Below are positions 1-7,668 of a stretch of 64,000 bases of DNA, one piece after another. The notes beneath the pieces are model-generated. The model was not told where the DNA came from, made no database searches, and saw only the letters and a list, made by a program, of their open reading frames with translations. The stretch's first letter is position 1. Every line of letters starts with the position of its first letter. Both the position numbers and the translations under genes were made by a program. Location of the stretch: contig JAZQSV010000064.1 of assembly GCA_045630265.1 (NCBI GenBank), positions 4,600-68,599 of the forward strand. The letters are read 5' to 3'. The stretch is from UMGS1279 sp045630265 (GTDB lineage: Bacteria > Bacillota > Clostridia > Oscillospirales > Acutalibacteraceae).

Positions 1-1
1 T

Positions 2-646
2 GGTAATAAACAAAATAAAACGTTAGCACCAAGCAGTAGTGATATTTCTATGTTGGGCTATGACGGAGTTTTATCTCAATATAGCAAAATAGTCAAAGAA
101 ATTTTTTCGGGCAACTTTGAAGCAGAATATAATAGTAGTAGCAAGATATTTGTATCACCCGACCCCGTATTTGAATACGAATGGGGCTCAATGGTTATTG
201 GAGTATATCAAAGCACCATATATAGGGAAAACACCTCGTTTGGATATATTTTAAAGGATATTGTTTCAAATGGTATTGACGAACTTTTTCTTGTTACTGA
301 TGATTATACAATTCTTGCCGTTTTTACGTCAGAGCATAATAGTCCAAAATTATTGGGAGCGTATTGGCCCAGAAATCGCAGTGTATTGCTTGAAAACGGA
401 GACTTGTGCGTTTCGGGCACTTCGGGCGCCGAACTTTCGGAATATTCTATAGAAAGATTAAAGGGCTCAAAGCTTGAAAAGGTGAAAATTTTCGGTATTG
501 ACGGCGACACGTATTATGAAAACGTTGATGGTGAACGTGTTTTAATAGATAATGCACGCTTTGAGGAGCTACGTACGCTTTATTGCCGTGACAATAATGC
601 TAATGTGCTTCAAAAAGAACCAATTATAAAAATAACAAGCGACTAA
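2..646 (+). CDS. Hypothetical protein, C-terminal part (5' end outside window)
   Basis: The reading frame is open from base 2, so the ATG at 50 is probably internal and the true start lies upstream of the window. About 214 residues are visible. The first residues are Asn/Ser/Thr-rich, like a linker after a signal peptide or membrane anchor; the rest is an acidic, mixed alpha/beta sequence with many Tyr, Glu and Asp and no membrane segment. I recognise no domain and assign no function. The stop is followed six bases later by a strong bidirectional terminator, so this is the last gene of its transcript. It converges on pckG. Confidence 0.55.
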   Translation, partial: GNKQNKTLAPSSSDISMLGYDGVLSQYSKIVKEIFSGNFEAEYNSSSKIFVSPDPVFEYEWGSMVIGVYQSTIYRENTSFGYILKDIVSNGIDELFLVTDDYTILAVFTSEHNSPKLLGAYWPRNRSVLLENGDLCVSGTSGAELSEYSIERLKGSKLEKVKIFGIDGDTYYENVDGERVLIDNARFEELRTLYCRDNNANVLQKEPIIKITSD

Positions 647-651
647 ACAAC

Positions 652-691
652 AAAACCCGCTTAACCTTTGATTTTAGGTTAAGCGGGTTTT
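652..691. terminator. Bidirectional intrinsic terminator
   Basis: A perfect 16-bp stem (AAAACCCGCTTAACCT with its complement) around an 8-nt loop, with T-runs usable on both strands. It serves the unknown gene on the plus strand and pckG on the minus strand. Confidence 0.9.
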
Positions 692-709
692 AGTTTGTTT
701 AAATCTTAA

Positions 710-2473
710 TTACTTAAGGTTTGCTTTAAGGTTTTCAAGCTGGGTTTTGAGCTCTTCGGGGAGTCTATCGCCGAACTTCTTATAATGCTCAGTGATTTCC
801 TCTGCCTCTTTTTCCCAAGCGTCCTTATCAACGGCAAGAATGCTCTTTAGAACGTCTGTATCCATATCAAGGTCGGTAAGGTCAAGGTCTTCGGGTCTGG
901 GGATGTAACCGATAGCGGTTTCCTCAGCGCCTACTTTATCCTCACAGCGGTCGATAATCCAGTTAAGAACACGCATATTATCGCCAAAGCCGGGCCAGAT
1001 AAAGTGGCCTTCATCATCAAGGCGGAACCAGTTAACGTTGAAAATCTTAGGAGCTTTGTCGCCAAGCTTTTTACCCATCTCGAGCCAGTGACGGAAATAG
1101 TCGCCCATGTGGTAACCGCAGAAGGGAAGCATAGCCATGGGGTCGCGGCGAACAACACCAACTGCGCCCGAAGCGGCGGCGGTTGTTTCAGAAGCCATTG
1201 CAGAGCCAACGAATACGCCGTTCTCCCAATCCTTAGACTGGTAAACAAGGGGAGCTAGCTTTGCGCGGCGGCCGCCGAAGATGATAGCCGAAATCGGAAC
1301 ACCGCTCTGGCTCTCAAACTCGGGAGAAATGCAGGGGCAGTTTTTAGCGGGAGCAGTAAAGCGGCTGTTGGGATGCGCGCCCTTTTCGTCGCTTGTCTTG
1401 CCGTTCCAGGGATTACCCTTCCATTCAATAGCGTTTTCGGGAGGATTCTTATCAAGACCTTCCCACCAAACGGTGTTATTATCAAGGTTATGAGCAACGT
1501 TTGTGAAAATGGTGCCCTTCTTTGTAGATTCAAGTGCGTTGAAGTTGGATTTTTCGTTGGTACCGGGCGCAACACCGAAGAAGCCGTTTTCGGGGTTAAT
1601 AGCCCAAAGGCGGCCGTCGGGGCCTATGCGCATCCAGGAAATATCATCACCAACCGTCCAAATCTTATATCCCTTATCGCGGAGATACTTGGGAGGAATA
1701 AGCATAGCAAGGTTTGTTTTACCGCAAGCAGAGGGGAACGCAGCAGCAACGTATTTAACCTCGCCCTTGGGATTTTCAATACCAAGGATAAGCATATGCT
1801 CAGCCATCCAGCCCTCTTTCCAGCCCTGGTAAGAGGCAATACGAAGAGCAAAGCACTTTTTACCCAAAAGCACGTTTCCGCCGTAGCCGGAGTTGACCGA
1901 AATAATGGTGTTATCTTCGGGGAACTGGCAGATGTATCTCTTCTCCTCGTCAATATCGCAGCGGCTATGGAAACCACGTACCCAGTCGTTACTGTCACCA
2001 AGCACGTCGAAAACTTCTTTGCCAACGCGGGTCATAATAACCATATTAAGAACAACGTAGATAGAATCGGTTACCTCAACACCGATCTTAGCAAGAGGGG
2101 AACCAACGGGACCCATAGAGAAGGGGATAACGTACATTGTACGACCCTTGTAGCTATCTCTTGCAATATCGTAAAGCATTTTGTATGCTTCTTTAGGATC
2201 CATCCAGTTGTTTGTAGGACCTGCATTTTCTTTTTCTCTGGAGCAGATAAAGGTTCTACCCTCTACGCGGGCAACGTCGTTAACCTTTGTTCTGTGAAGA
2301 TAGCAGTCGGGAAGAAGCTCCTCGTTAAGCTTTACAAGCTCACCTGTTTCACAAGCTTCCTTTCTAAGAGCTTCAATCTGCTCTTCGCTACCGTCAATAT
2401 AAACAACCTTGTCGGGGTTTACCAAGGCCTTGATTTCTTCAAGCCAAGCCAAAACGGATTTATTGTTTGTCAT
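710..2473 (-). CDS. pckG: Phosphoenolpyruvate carboxykinase (GTP)
   Basis: Interconverts oxaloacetate + GTP and PEP + CO2 + GDP, in the cytosol; in anaerobes it often works toward oxaloacetate and succinate. The 587-residue length fits the GTP family (about 590-620). Visible motifs are GYGGN (196-200), the P-loop FPSACGKTN (246-254, with the Cys typical of the GTP class) and GDDISW (275-280, metal/substrate site). The ATP-type P-loop GLSGTGKT is absent. I place the start at 2473, 23 codons inside the longest open frame, because AAGGAG lies 10 nt upstream and the extension crosses the leader. A sigma-A-like promoter and a 17-bp palindrome lie upstream. Confidence 0.97.
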   Translation of the reverse strand: MTNNKSVLAWLEEIKALVNPDKVVYIDGSEEQIEALRKEACETGELVKLNEELLPDCYLHRTKVNDVARVEGRTFICSREKENAGPTNNWMDPKEAYKMLYDIARDSYKGRTMYVIPFSMGPVGSPLAKIGVEVTDSIYVVLNMVIMTRVGKEVFDVLGDSNDWVRGFHSRCDIDEEKRYICQFPEDNTIISVNSGYGGNVLLGKKCFALRIASYQGWKEGWMAEHMLILGIENPKGEVKYVAAAFPSACGKTNLAMLIPPKYLRDKGYKIWTVGDDISWMRIGPDGRLWAINPENGFFGVAPGTNEKSNFNALESTKKGTIFTNVAHNLDNNTVWWEGLDKNPPENAIEWKGNPWNGKTSDEKGAHPNSRFTAPAKNCPCISPEFESQSGVPISAIIFGGRRAKLAPLVYQSKDWENGVFVGSAMASETTAAASGAVGVVRRDPMAMLPFCGYHMGDYFRHWLEMGKKLGDKAPKIFNVNWFRLDDEGHFIWPGFGDNMRVLNWIIDRCEDKVGAEETAIGYIPRPEDLDLTDLDMDTDVLKSILAVDKDAWEKEAEEITEHYKKFGDRLPEELKTQLENLKANLK

Positions 2474-2556
2474 TTTCAAAGCACTCCTTTTAATATGGAT
2501 TTTGCACCCAAAACCGCACCGTACACTACGCCTTGAGTACAACTTTTGCCTTATAA

Positions 2557-2585
2557 AGTATATCCTAAAAACCTAAAAATTGCAA
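2557..2585 (-). promoter_or_regulatory. pckG promoter
   Basis: On the minus strand TTGCAA (2580-2585) and TATACT (2557-2562) are separated by 17 bp, about 80 bp before the pckG start. Confidence 0.7.
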
Positions 2586-2610
2586 TAGTTTTTTAAAACT
2601 TTGAAAGAAA

Positions 2611-2627
2611 TTTAACAATCTGTTAAA
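2611..2627. promoter_or_regulatory. Palindromic operator candidate upstream of pckG
   Basis: TTTAACA-ATC-TGTTAAA is a perfect 7-bp inverted repeat with a 3-bp centre, about 25 bp upstream of the pckG -35 box. The half-sites face the opposite way from a Rex site, so I do not call it Rex. The regulator is unknown. Confidence 0.45.
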
Positions 2628-2712
2628 AAGCCGCCAAGAGAGGAGCAAAAATAACTAATTTTGCACAAATAAAAGGGCAACAAAAAAGTTATAAATATGT
2701 TTGTATTTTGTC

Positions 2713-2741
2713 TTGCTTTTTGTGGCAGTATATGGTACAAT
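2713..2741 (+). promoter_or_regulatory. Promoter of the glycoside hydrolase gene
   Basis: TTGCTT (2713-2718), 17-bp spacer, TACAAT (2736-2741). A small perfect hairpin, AAATACC-AAA-GGTATTT at 2748-2764, lies at or just after the expected transcription start. Confidence 0.65.
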
Positions 2742-2835
2742 GCAACCAAATACCAAAGGTATTTGAAAAAAAGGCGTAAAATTCGCCTAAAAAGGGATTT
2801 AAAATTTAAATCCGTTCTACTAGGGGGTAGAAAAA

Positions 2836-4344
2836 ATGGTAAAAAATATGAAAATTGGTAACGACCGGTTCGTTACTGAAAATTTCCACGGCATAAGCTA
2901 CATCCACCACGCTTATGAATTTATGCCTGACGACAAGGGCAGAAACCTGACTGAAGAGCAAATTCAAATTGAAATTGATACCATGAAGAAAATGGGCATC
3001 ACAATGATAAGAAGCTTCTACGGCGGCTCTCTTACCTGGGATGACGAGAAAAAAGAGCACAACTTTGAAAGCGAATATATGATGGCATTTTACAAGGCCT
3101 GTAAAATGTTTGCCGATGCGGGCATTGAGGTTGGCATTACTCCCGGTTGGCACATTTCCGGTTTTATTAAGGACTGGATGCCCGAGGGCAAAAAGTTCAG
3201 CGTAAACCTTGACTACCACGGCGGCTTTGTAGAGGGCGACCTTGAGGCAACTGCTAAAAACTTTGAAAAGTTTATTGAGGAATCGGTTTATGCTTTTGAG
3301 CGCCACGGCGTTACAAATATTAAGCACATTTTCTGTTTTACCGAGTGCAATAACTGCTTTAACTATAATAATAGGGCAGAAAAGGATGCGAAAAAGGTTA
3401 CTTCCTTTGAACGCAGAGAGATAGAGCGACTTTATCCCCTTTACGACCGTATGATCAGGGCGGTTGACCAGGGTCTTAAAAATTCGGGCAAAAGGGACCA
3501 ATATAAAATTGTTGCCCCTTGCGATAACTGGAGCGGCGACGCCAGCGAGCCCATTTCTTGGATGGTTAAATACACCGTTGAGAATTTAAGCGAGCAGGTT
3601 GATATTATCGGTGCCCATAACGGTTACGACCGTTCCTTTGACTTTAAGGATAAACGCGCATTCTATGACCTTTTGGATGCAAAGCTCACCTACCCAAGGG
3701 ACAGGGCAAAGGAGTACGGCAAGGAATATTATATTGATGAGTTCAACGTAGTGCTCCACTACGTTTACACCTGCATCAGAACCCTTGAATCTTACGACAA
3801 CCCCTACCGCGGCCTTGCATTCGGCGCCATGATGAATAAAATACTCAATATGGGCGGCATTCACACCCTTTACATTTGGGCGCTTTACAGCCAGCAGTGG
3901 CCTAACTGGACCTTTGGCAACATAAATGCAGAGTTTATTGACGGTATTCAGGTGGTTGGTTATCTTCACAACCTAAAGCATACCCGCGTTCCTACCTATC
4001 CTTGGTATGCGGCTGCACTTATGACAAGGTTTTTAAAGGAGGGTAACGTTTGCGCCGGTGACGACAACGAAAACACCTACATTTCCTGCCTTGAGCGTAA
4101 GGATGGAGAGACTACAATTTTGGTTACCAACTACGAGGACGAGGCGGTTGACCTTACCGTAGATATTGCAAAGTCCTTTGGTGGCAAAACATTTTATAAA
4201 TACGTATACACCACTACAAATGTTGTGCCCGACGCAAATCTTGAAATGATAAAGCCAAGCGGCGAGGTAGCAAACGTAGAGGATAAGCTCTGCGATACAG
4301 TTTTACCCCTCAGCGTAACGGTTTATACAACCGAAAAGGAATAA
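2836..4344 (+). CDS. Clan A (TIM-barrel) glycoside hydrolase, GH39-like
   Basis: A 502-residue cytoplasmic protein without signal peptide. An (alpha/beta)8 barrel covers about residues 20-370 and a beta-sandwich the C-terminal 110. The likely acid/base Glu170 lies in FTECNN after strand 4, and the likely nucleophile Glu302 in YIDEFN after strand 7, the clan A pattern of retaining glycosidases. The C-terminal region (ILVTNYEDEAVDLTVDI and following) resembles the sandwich domain of GH39/GH51 enzymes. The substrate cannot be read from the sequence; beta-xyloside or a related plant glycoside is a guess. AGGGGG lies 8 nt before the ATG. The gene is monocistronic with its own promoter and terminator and has no sugar transporter next to it. 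Confidence 0.75.
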   Translation: MVKNMKIGNDRFVTENFHGISYIHHAYEFMPDDKGRNLTEEQIQIEIDTMKKMGITMIRSFYGGSLTWDDEKKEHNFESEYMMAFYKACKMFADAGIEVGITPGWHISGFIKDWMPEGKKFSVNLDYHGGFVEGDLEATAKNFEKFIEESVYAFERHGVTNIKHIFCFTECNNCFNYNNRAEKDAKKVTSFERREIERLYPLYDRMIRAVDQGLKNSGKRDQYKIVAPCDNWSGDASEPISWMVKYTVENLSEQVDIIGAHNGYDRSFDFKDKRAFYDLLDAKLTYPRDRAKEYGKEYYIDEFNVVLHYVYTCIRTLESYDNPYRGLAFGAMMNKILNMGGIHTLYIWALYSQQWPNWTFGNINAEFIDGIQVVGYLHNLKHTRVPTYPWYAAALMTRFLKEGNVCAGDDNENTYISCLERKDGETTILVTNYEDEAVDLTVDIAKSFGGKTFYKYVYTTTNVVPDANLEMIKPSGEVANVEDKLCDTVLPLSVTVYTTEKE

Positions 4345-4352
4345 TAAAAAGC

Positions 4353-4384
4353 AAAAGAGCAAGGCAGACCGCCCCGCTCTTTTT
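4353..4384 (+). terminator. Intrinsic terminator
   Basis: AAAAGAGC and GCTCTTTT form an 8-bp stem around a C/G-rich loop, followed by T residues, just after the glycoside hydrolase stop. Confidence 0.75.
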
Positions 4385-4418
4385 ATATTAAACATTTTTA
4401 AAAGGCATAAATTAAAAG

Positions 4419-4661
4419 TCAGTCTTCAAACAACTTTTCCATAGGTACCTTTAAAATTTTGGCAATAACAAAAATTTCCTTATCCGAGGCAAGGCGCACC
4501 TGTCCTTCAAGCTTTGAATAGCTGGTGGGGTTAATGTCACAGCCCATAATTTGCATTTTTGAAATGAAATCCTTTTGCTTTATACCCCGCGCCCTTCTAA
4601 GTCTTTCAATATTCTTTCCAACCATATTTACGGTGCCGTATTCCTGTTTTCTTATTTTCAT
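4419..4661 (-). CDS. XRE-family helix-turn-helix regulator
   Basis: An 80-residue protein that is almost entirely a lambda-Cro/C1-type HTH: NIERLRRARGIKQKDF is helix 1 and the start of helix 2, and NPTSYSKLEGQ is the recognition helix region. No sensor domain is present. I choose the ATG at 4661 over a GTG three codons upstream because AAGGGG lies 8 nt before it. It faces a divergent SLOG-domain gene, and two copies of an ATTCC-N5-(G/T)GAAT element lie between them, one inside that gene's promoter. It is therefore probably a repressor of the neighbour and of itself; this is inference. Confidence 0.85.
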   Translation of the reverse strand: MKIRKQEYGTVNMVGKNIERLRRARGIKQKDFISKMQIMGCDINPTSYSKLEGQVRLASDKEIFVIAKILKVPMEKLFED

Positions 4662-4678
4662 AAAACCCACCCCTTATA

Positions 4679-4693
4679 ATTCCATATATGAAT
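4679..4693. promoter_or_regulatory. XRE operator candidate, copy 1
   Basis: ATTCCATATATGAAT, an imperfect version of the palindrome at 4719-4733. It lies between the regulator's start and a TATAAT on the minus strand (4692-4697), consistent with autorepression. Confidence 0.5.
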
Positions 4694-4710
4694 TATAATT
4701 TCGGATTTTA

Positions 4711-4739
4711 TTGACATTATTCCGTTATGGAATTATAAT
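4711..4739 (+). promoter_or_regulatory. Consensus promoter of the SLOG gene, with operator in its spacer
   Basis: A perfect TTGACA (4711-4716), 17-bp spacer, TATAAT (4734-4739). The perfect palindrome ATTCC-GTTAT-GGAAT (4719-4733) fills almost the whole spacer, so a bound repressor would block RNA polymerase directly. Confidence 0.8.
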
Positions 4740-4755
4740 GAAAGAAAACAGTAGA

Positions 4756-5133
4756 ATGGCGGTTGTGAGAGTGGAAAAGAAGATAGTAATAGCTGGTTGC
4801 AGAGATTTTAATGATTATAATAAGGCAAAGGATTTTATTGAGTCATGTCTTGAAAAAATTAGCTCAGAGCATGAAATAATAATACTTTCGGGTGGTTGTA
4901 GGGGAGCAGATTTGCTCGGTGAAAGATACGCAAAAGAAAAAGGATATTCAGTAGAAAAACACCCTGCAAACTGGGGAAAATATGGCAAAAGCGCAGGAGT
5001 AAAAAGGAACGAGGAAATGGCGAAAAATTGCGACGTGGTTATTTGCTTTTGGGACCAAAAGAGCAGAGGAACAAGGAATATGATAAGTGTGGCCCAAAAG
5101 TATGAAAGGGAAATTTTTGTCAAAAACATATAA
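4756..5133 (+). CDS. SLOG-family protein (DUF2493/YspA-like)
   Basis: About 125 residues with a Rossmann-like fold. The glycine-rich SGGCRGADLLGERYA is the expected nucleotide-binding segment, and RNEEMAKNCDVVICFWD followed by SRGTRNMI is the second conserved block of the DUF2493 family. SLOG proteins are thought to bind or cleave nucleotide-derived ligands; this subfamily is common on phages and accessory loci and has no settled function. The start is chosen at ATG 4756: earlier TTG/ATG codons at 4711 and 4738 lie inside the promoter. With transcription starting near 4746 the leader would be only about 10 nt and shows no clear ribosome site. It is paired with the divergent XRE regulator. Confidence 0.8.
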   Translation: MAVVRVEKKIVIAGCRDFNDYNKAKDFIESCLEKISSEHEIIILSGGCRGADLLGERYAKEKGYSVEKHPANWGKYGKSAGVKRNEEMAKNCDVVICFWDQKSRGTRNMISVAQKYEREIFVKNI

Positions 5134-5202
5134 CCGCGTTTAGTGTTTTGAGAGAGTATTTATCAAAGGGTTGCTTTACCAAGCCTCAGCTTTTTGCCTT
5201 GT

Positions 5203-5220
5203 TCGTTAAACTTTTAACAA
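5203..5220. promoter_or_regulatory. Rex-type operator, upstream copy
   Basis: TCGTTAA-ACTT-TTAACAA matches the clostridial Rex consensus TTGTTAA-N4-TTAACAA at 13 of 14 positions. It lies 64 bp upstream of a perfect copy. Confidence 0.6.
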
Positions 5221-5266
5221 AGATTAAGCCGAAAAAGGGTAAAATTAGCACAATTTTTAAAATAGT

Positions 5267-5284
5267 TTGTTAATGTTTTAACAA
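5267..5284. promoter_or_regulatory. Rex-type operator, promoter-proximal copy
   Basis: TTGTTAA-TGTT-TTAACAA is a 14/14 match to the clostridial Rex consensus. It ends 5 bp before the serC -35 box, so bound Rex would interfere with RNA polymerase. Rex is the NADH/NAD+-sensing repressor of Gram-positive bacteria; its gene is not in this window. Confidence 0.75.
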
Positions 5285-5289
5285 TCCCA

Positions 5290-5318
5290 TTGACAAAAGT
5301 GGGGGCGGGGCATATAAT
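5290..5318 (+). promoter_or_regulatory. serC-serA promoter
   Basis: Perfect TTGACA (5290-5295), 17-bp G-rich spacer, TATAAT (5313-5318). The roughly 80-nt leader can form a hairpin (about 5345-5383: TAGGGGCTT with AAGGCCCTA, one mismatch) that encloses a smaller GCTTA-ATAA-TAAGC hairpin. Confidence 0.85.
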
Positions 5319-5404
5319 AGGAGTAATCTTTTATTTTATAAGGTAGGGGCTTAATAATAAGCGTTTTTTAAAGGCCCTAAAACATTAGTTTGGAGGAAAA
5401 AATT

Positions 5405-6490
5405 ATGGCAAGAGTTTACAATTTCAGTGCAGGACCCTCTATGCTCCCCTTAGAGGTTTTGGAGGAATGCGCAAAAGAGATGGTTGAGTACGGTACTACC
5501 GGTCAGTCGGTAATGGAAATGTCCCACCGTTCTAAGGAGTATCAGGCAATTATAGATGAAGCTGAGGCAACACTTCGCGACCTTATGCAGGTGCCCGACA
5601 ATTACAAGGTGCTTTTCCTACAGGGCGGCGCTTCTTCTCAGTTTACAATGGTTCCTATGAACCTTATGACCAAAAATAAAAAGGCCGACTACATAATTAC
5701 CGGTCAGTGGGCTAAGAAGGCATATAAAGAGGCCGCCCGCTATGGCGAGGCAAGGGCGGTTGCATCGAGCGAGGATAAAACCTTCTCTTATATCCCCAAA
5801 ACCACCGCGGCCGATTTTGATAAGGATGCAGACTACGTACACATTTGTATGAACAACACCATTTACGGCACAAAGTATAATACACTTCCCGATACAGGCG
5901 ACGTACCGCTTGTTGCCGACATTTCCAGCTGCATTATGTCGGAGCCGATTGACGTTTCTAAGTTTGCAATGCTTTATGCAGGCGCACAGAAAAACGTTGC
6001 TCCCGCAGGACTTACCATTGTAATCATCCGCGAGGATTTAATTGGTAACGCTATGGATATTACCCCCACAATGTTTAATTACCAAACCCACGCAGATAAT
6101 GGTTCTATGTTTAACACTCCTCCTTGCTATACCATCTACGTTGCAGGCAAGGTTATGAAGTGGGTTAAAAAGACCTTTGGCGGCCTAGAGGGCATGAAGG
6201 AATACAACGAGAAAAAGGCAAAGGTGCTTTATGATTTCCTTGACAGCAGCGAAATGTTCAAGGGCACAGTTGTTCCCGAGGACCGCTCACTTATGAACGT
6301 TCCCTTTATTACAGGCGATGCCGATTTGGACGCTAAATTCGTTGCCGAAGCAAAAGCGGCGGGCTTTTTAAACATTAAGGGCCACCGCAGCGTTGGCGGT
6401 ATGCGCGCTTCTATTTACAATGCAATGCCCATTGAGGGTGTAGAAAAGCTTGTAGAGTTTATGGCAGAATTCGAGAAAAATAACAAATAA
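5405..6490 (+). CDS. serC: Phosphoserine aminotransferase
   Basis: Converts 3-phosphohydroxypyruvate and glutamate to phosphoserine and 2-oxoglutarate, the second step of serine synthesis; PLP-dependent, cytosolic. The 361 residues fit the family (about 360). The N-terminus YNFSAGPSMLP is the family signature; the PLP lysine is Lys196 in YAGAQKN; the phosphate-binding GGASSQF and the C-terminal GHRSVGGMRAS are present. The start is ATG 5405 with TGGAGG 8 nt upstream; the longer frame begins at a TTG inside that ribosome site. serA follows after 12 bp. Both genes lie behind two Rex-type sites. Confidence 0.97.
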   Translation: MARVYNFSAGPSMLPLEVLEECAKEMVEYGTTGQSVMEMSHRSKEYQAIIDEAEATLRDLMQVPDNYKVLFLQGGASSQFTMVPMNLMTKNKKADYIITGQWAKKAYKEAARYGEARAVASSEDKTFSYIPKTTAADFDKDADYVHICMNNTIYGTKYNTLPDTGDVPLVADISSCIMSEPIDVSKFAMLYAGAQKNVAPAGLTIVIIREDLIGNAMDITPTMFNYQTHADNGSMFNTPPCYTIYVAGKVMKWVKKTFGGLEGMKEYNEKKAKVLYDFLDSSEMFKGTVVPEDRSLMNVPFITGDADLDAKFVAEAKAAGFLNIKGHRSVGGMRASIYNAMPIEGVEKLVEFMAEFEKNNK

Positions 6491-6502
6491 GAGGGAAAAT
6501 AT

Positions 6503-7666
6503 ATGAAAGCAATTAAAACCTATAATAAAATTAGCAAAACAGGTCTTTCTGTTTTGGATAAGGGCGGCTACGTTTACGGTGATGAGGTTGAGGCACCTAT
6601 TGGTGCGGTTGTTCGTTCTGCTTCCTTACACGATACTGCTTTCCCTGAAAGTCTTTTAGCTATTGCCCGTGCAGGTGCAGGCACAAACAATATTCCCATT
6701 GACCGCTGCAGCGAAGAGGGTATTGTAGTTTTCAACACCCCCGGTGCTAATGCAAATGCCGTTAAGGAGCTTGTTATTGCGGGACTTTTAATTTCTTCCA
6801 GAAGAATTGTAAATGCTATAGAGTGGGCTCAGACTTTAAAGGGCAACGGTGCCGAAGTTGGCAAAATGGTTGAAAAGGGTAAAAGCGCTTTTGGCGGTCC
6901 TGAAATCAGCGGTAAAAGTTTAGGTGTTATCGGTCTTGGTGCTATCGGCGTTAGGGTTGCAAATGCAGCCAATGCACTTGGTATGAAGGTTTACGGCTAT
7001 GACCCTTACGTTTCGGTTAATGCAGCTTGGAGTTTAACCCACAACGTTATCCACGCTATGGATATTAAGGAAATTTACGAGAAGTGCGATTACATTACAA
7101 TCCACGTTCCGCTCACTCCCGAAACCAAGGGCTTTATCAATGCCGAGGCAATTTCTCTTATGAAGGATGAGGTTAGAATTCTTAACTTCTCCCGCGCAGA
7201 TTTGGTTGATAGCTCTGCCGTTTTGGCGGCACTTGAAAACGGCAAAGTAGCAAAATACGTTACCGATTTCCCGACCGACGAGGTTTTGGGACACGAGGGA
7301 GTTATTGCAATTCCTCACCTTGGTGCATCTACACCTGAATCAGAGGATAACTGCGCTAAGATGGCGGCAGAGGAGCTTACCGATTATATTGAAAATGGTA
7401 ATATTACCAATTCGGTAAACCTTCCGAATATCAGTATGCCAAGAAGCAGTGCTATCAGGGTTTGCATTATTCATAAGAATATTCCTACAATGCTTACTCA
7501 GATTACACAGACAATGGCAAAGGATAACATTAACATTGAAAATATGTTAAATAAATCTAAAAAGGAATATGCTTACACGCTTTTGGATATTACCGATGGC
7601 GACAAAGAAAAGATAGAAGCAGAGCTTAATGCCATTGAAGGTATCATTCGTGTAAGATTGGTATAA
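6503..7666 (+). CDS. serA: D-3-phosphoglycerate dehydrogenase
   Basis: Oxidises 3-phosphoglycerate with NAD+ to phosphohydroxypyruvate, the entry step of serine synthesis. The 387 residues show substrate-binding halves flanking a Rossmann domain with GLGAIG (144-149), catalytic Arg231 in NFSRADLVD, and catalytic His272 in PHLGAST. The last 70 residues form a single ACT domain, the usual site of serine feedback inhibition; the intervening ASB domain of the long SerA form is missing. It sits 12 bp after serC and 2 bp before the VanY-like gene. NAD+ dependence gives a rationale for Rex control of the operon (inference). Confidence 0.96.
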   Translation: MKAIKTYNKISKTGLSVLDKGGYVYGDEVEAPIGAVVRSASLHDTAFPESLLAIARAGAGTNNIPIDRCSEEGIVVFNTPGANANAVKELVIAGLLISSRRIVNAIEWAQTLKGNGAEVGKMVEKGKSAFGGPEISGKSLGVIGLGAIGVRVANAANALGMKVYGYDPYVSVNAAWSLTHNVIHAMDIKEIYEKCDYITIHVPLTPETKGFINAEAISLMKDEVRILNFSRADLVDSSAVLAALENGKVAKYVTDFPTDEVLGHEGVIAIPHLGASTPESEDNCAKMAAEELTDYIENGNITNSVNLPNISMPRSSAIRVCIIHKNIPTMLTQITQTMAKDNINIENMLNKSKKEYAYTLLDITDGDKEKIEAELNAIEGIIRVRLV

Positions 7667-7668
7667 AA

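Noticed and set aside
1373..2536. A 387-residue open frame on the plus strand, antisense to pckG
   Set aside because: pckG on the other strand has full family motifs, ribosome site and promoter; the antisense frame has no ribosome site and is a by-product of pckG codon bias.
2611..2627. Rex site upstream of pckG
   Set aside because: The half-sites (TTTAACA/TGTTAAA) face the wrong way and have a 3-bp centre; kept only as an unassigned palindrome.
2806..3501. A 231-residue minus-strand frame inside the glycoside hydrolase gene
   Set aside because: Mirror of a well-supported coding gene, with no ribosome site or terminator of its own.
5325..5400. T-box or amino-acid riboswitch in the serC leader
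   Set aside because: Too short, with no T-box sequence (TGGNACCGCG) and no terminator.
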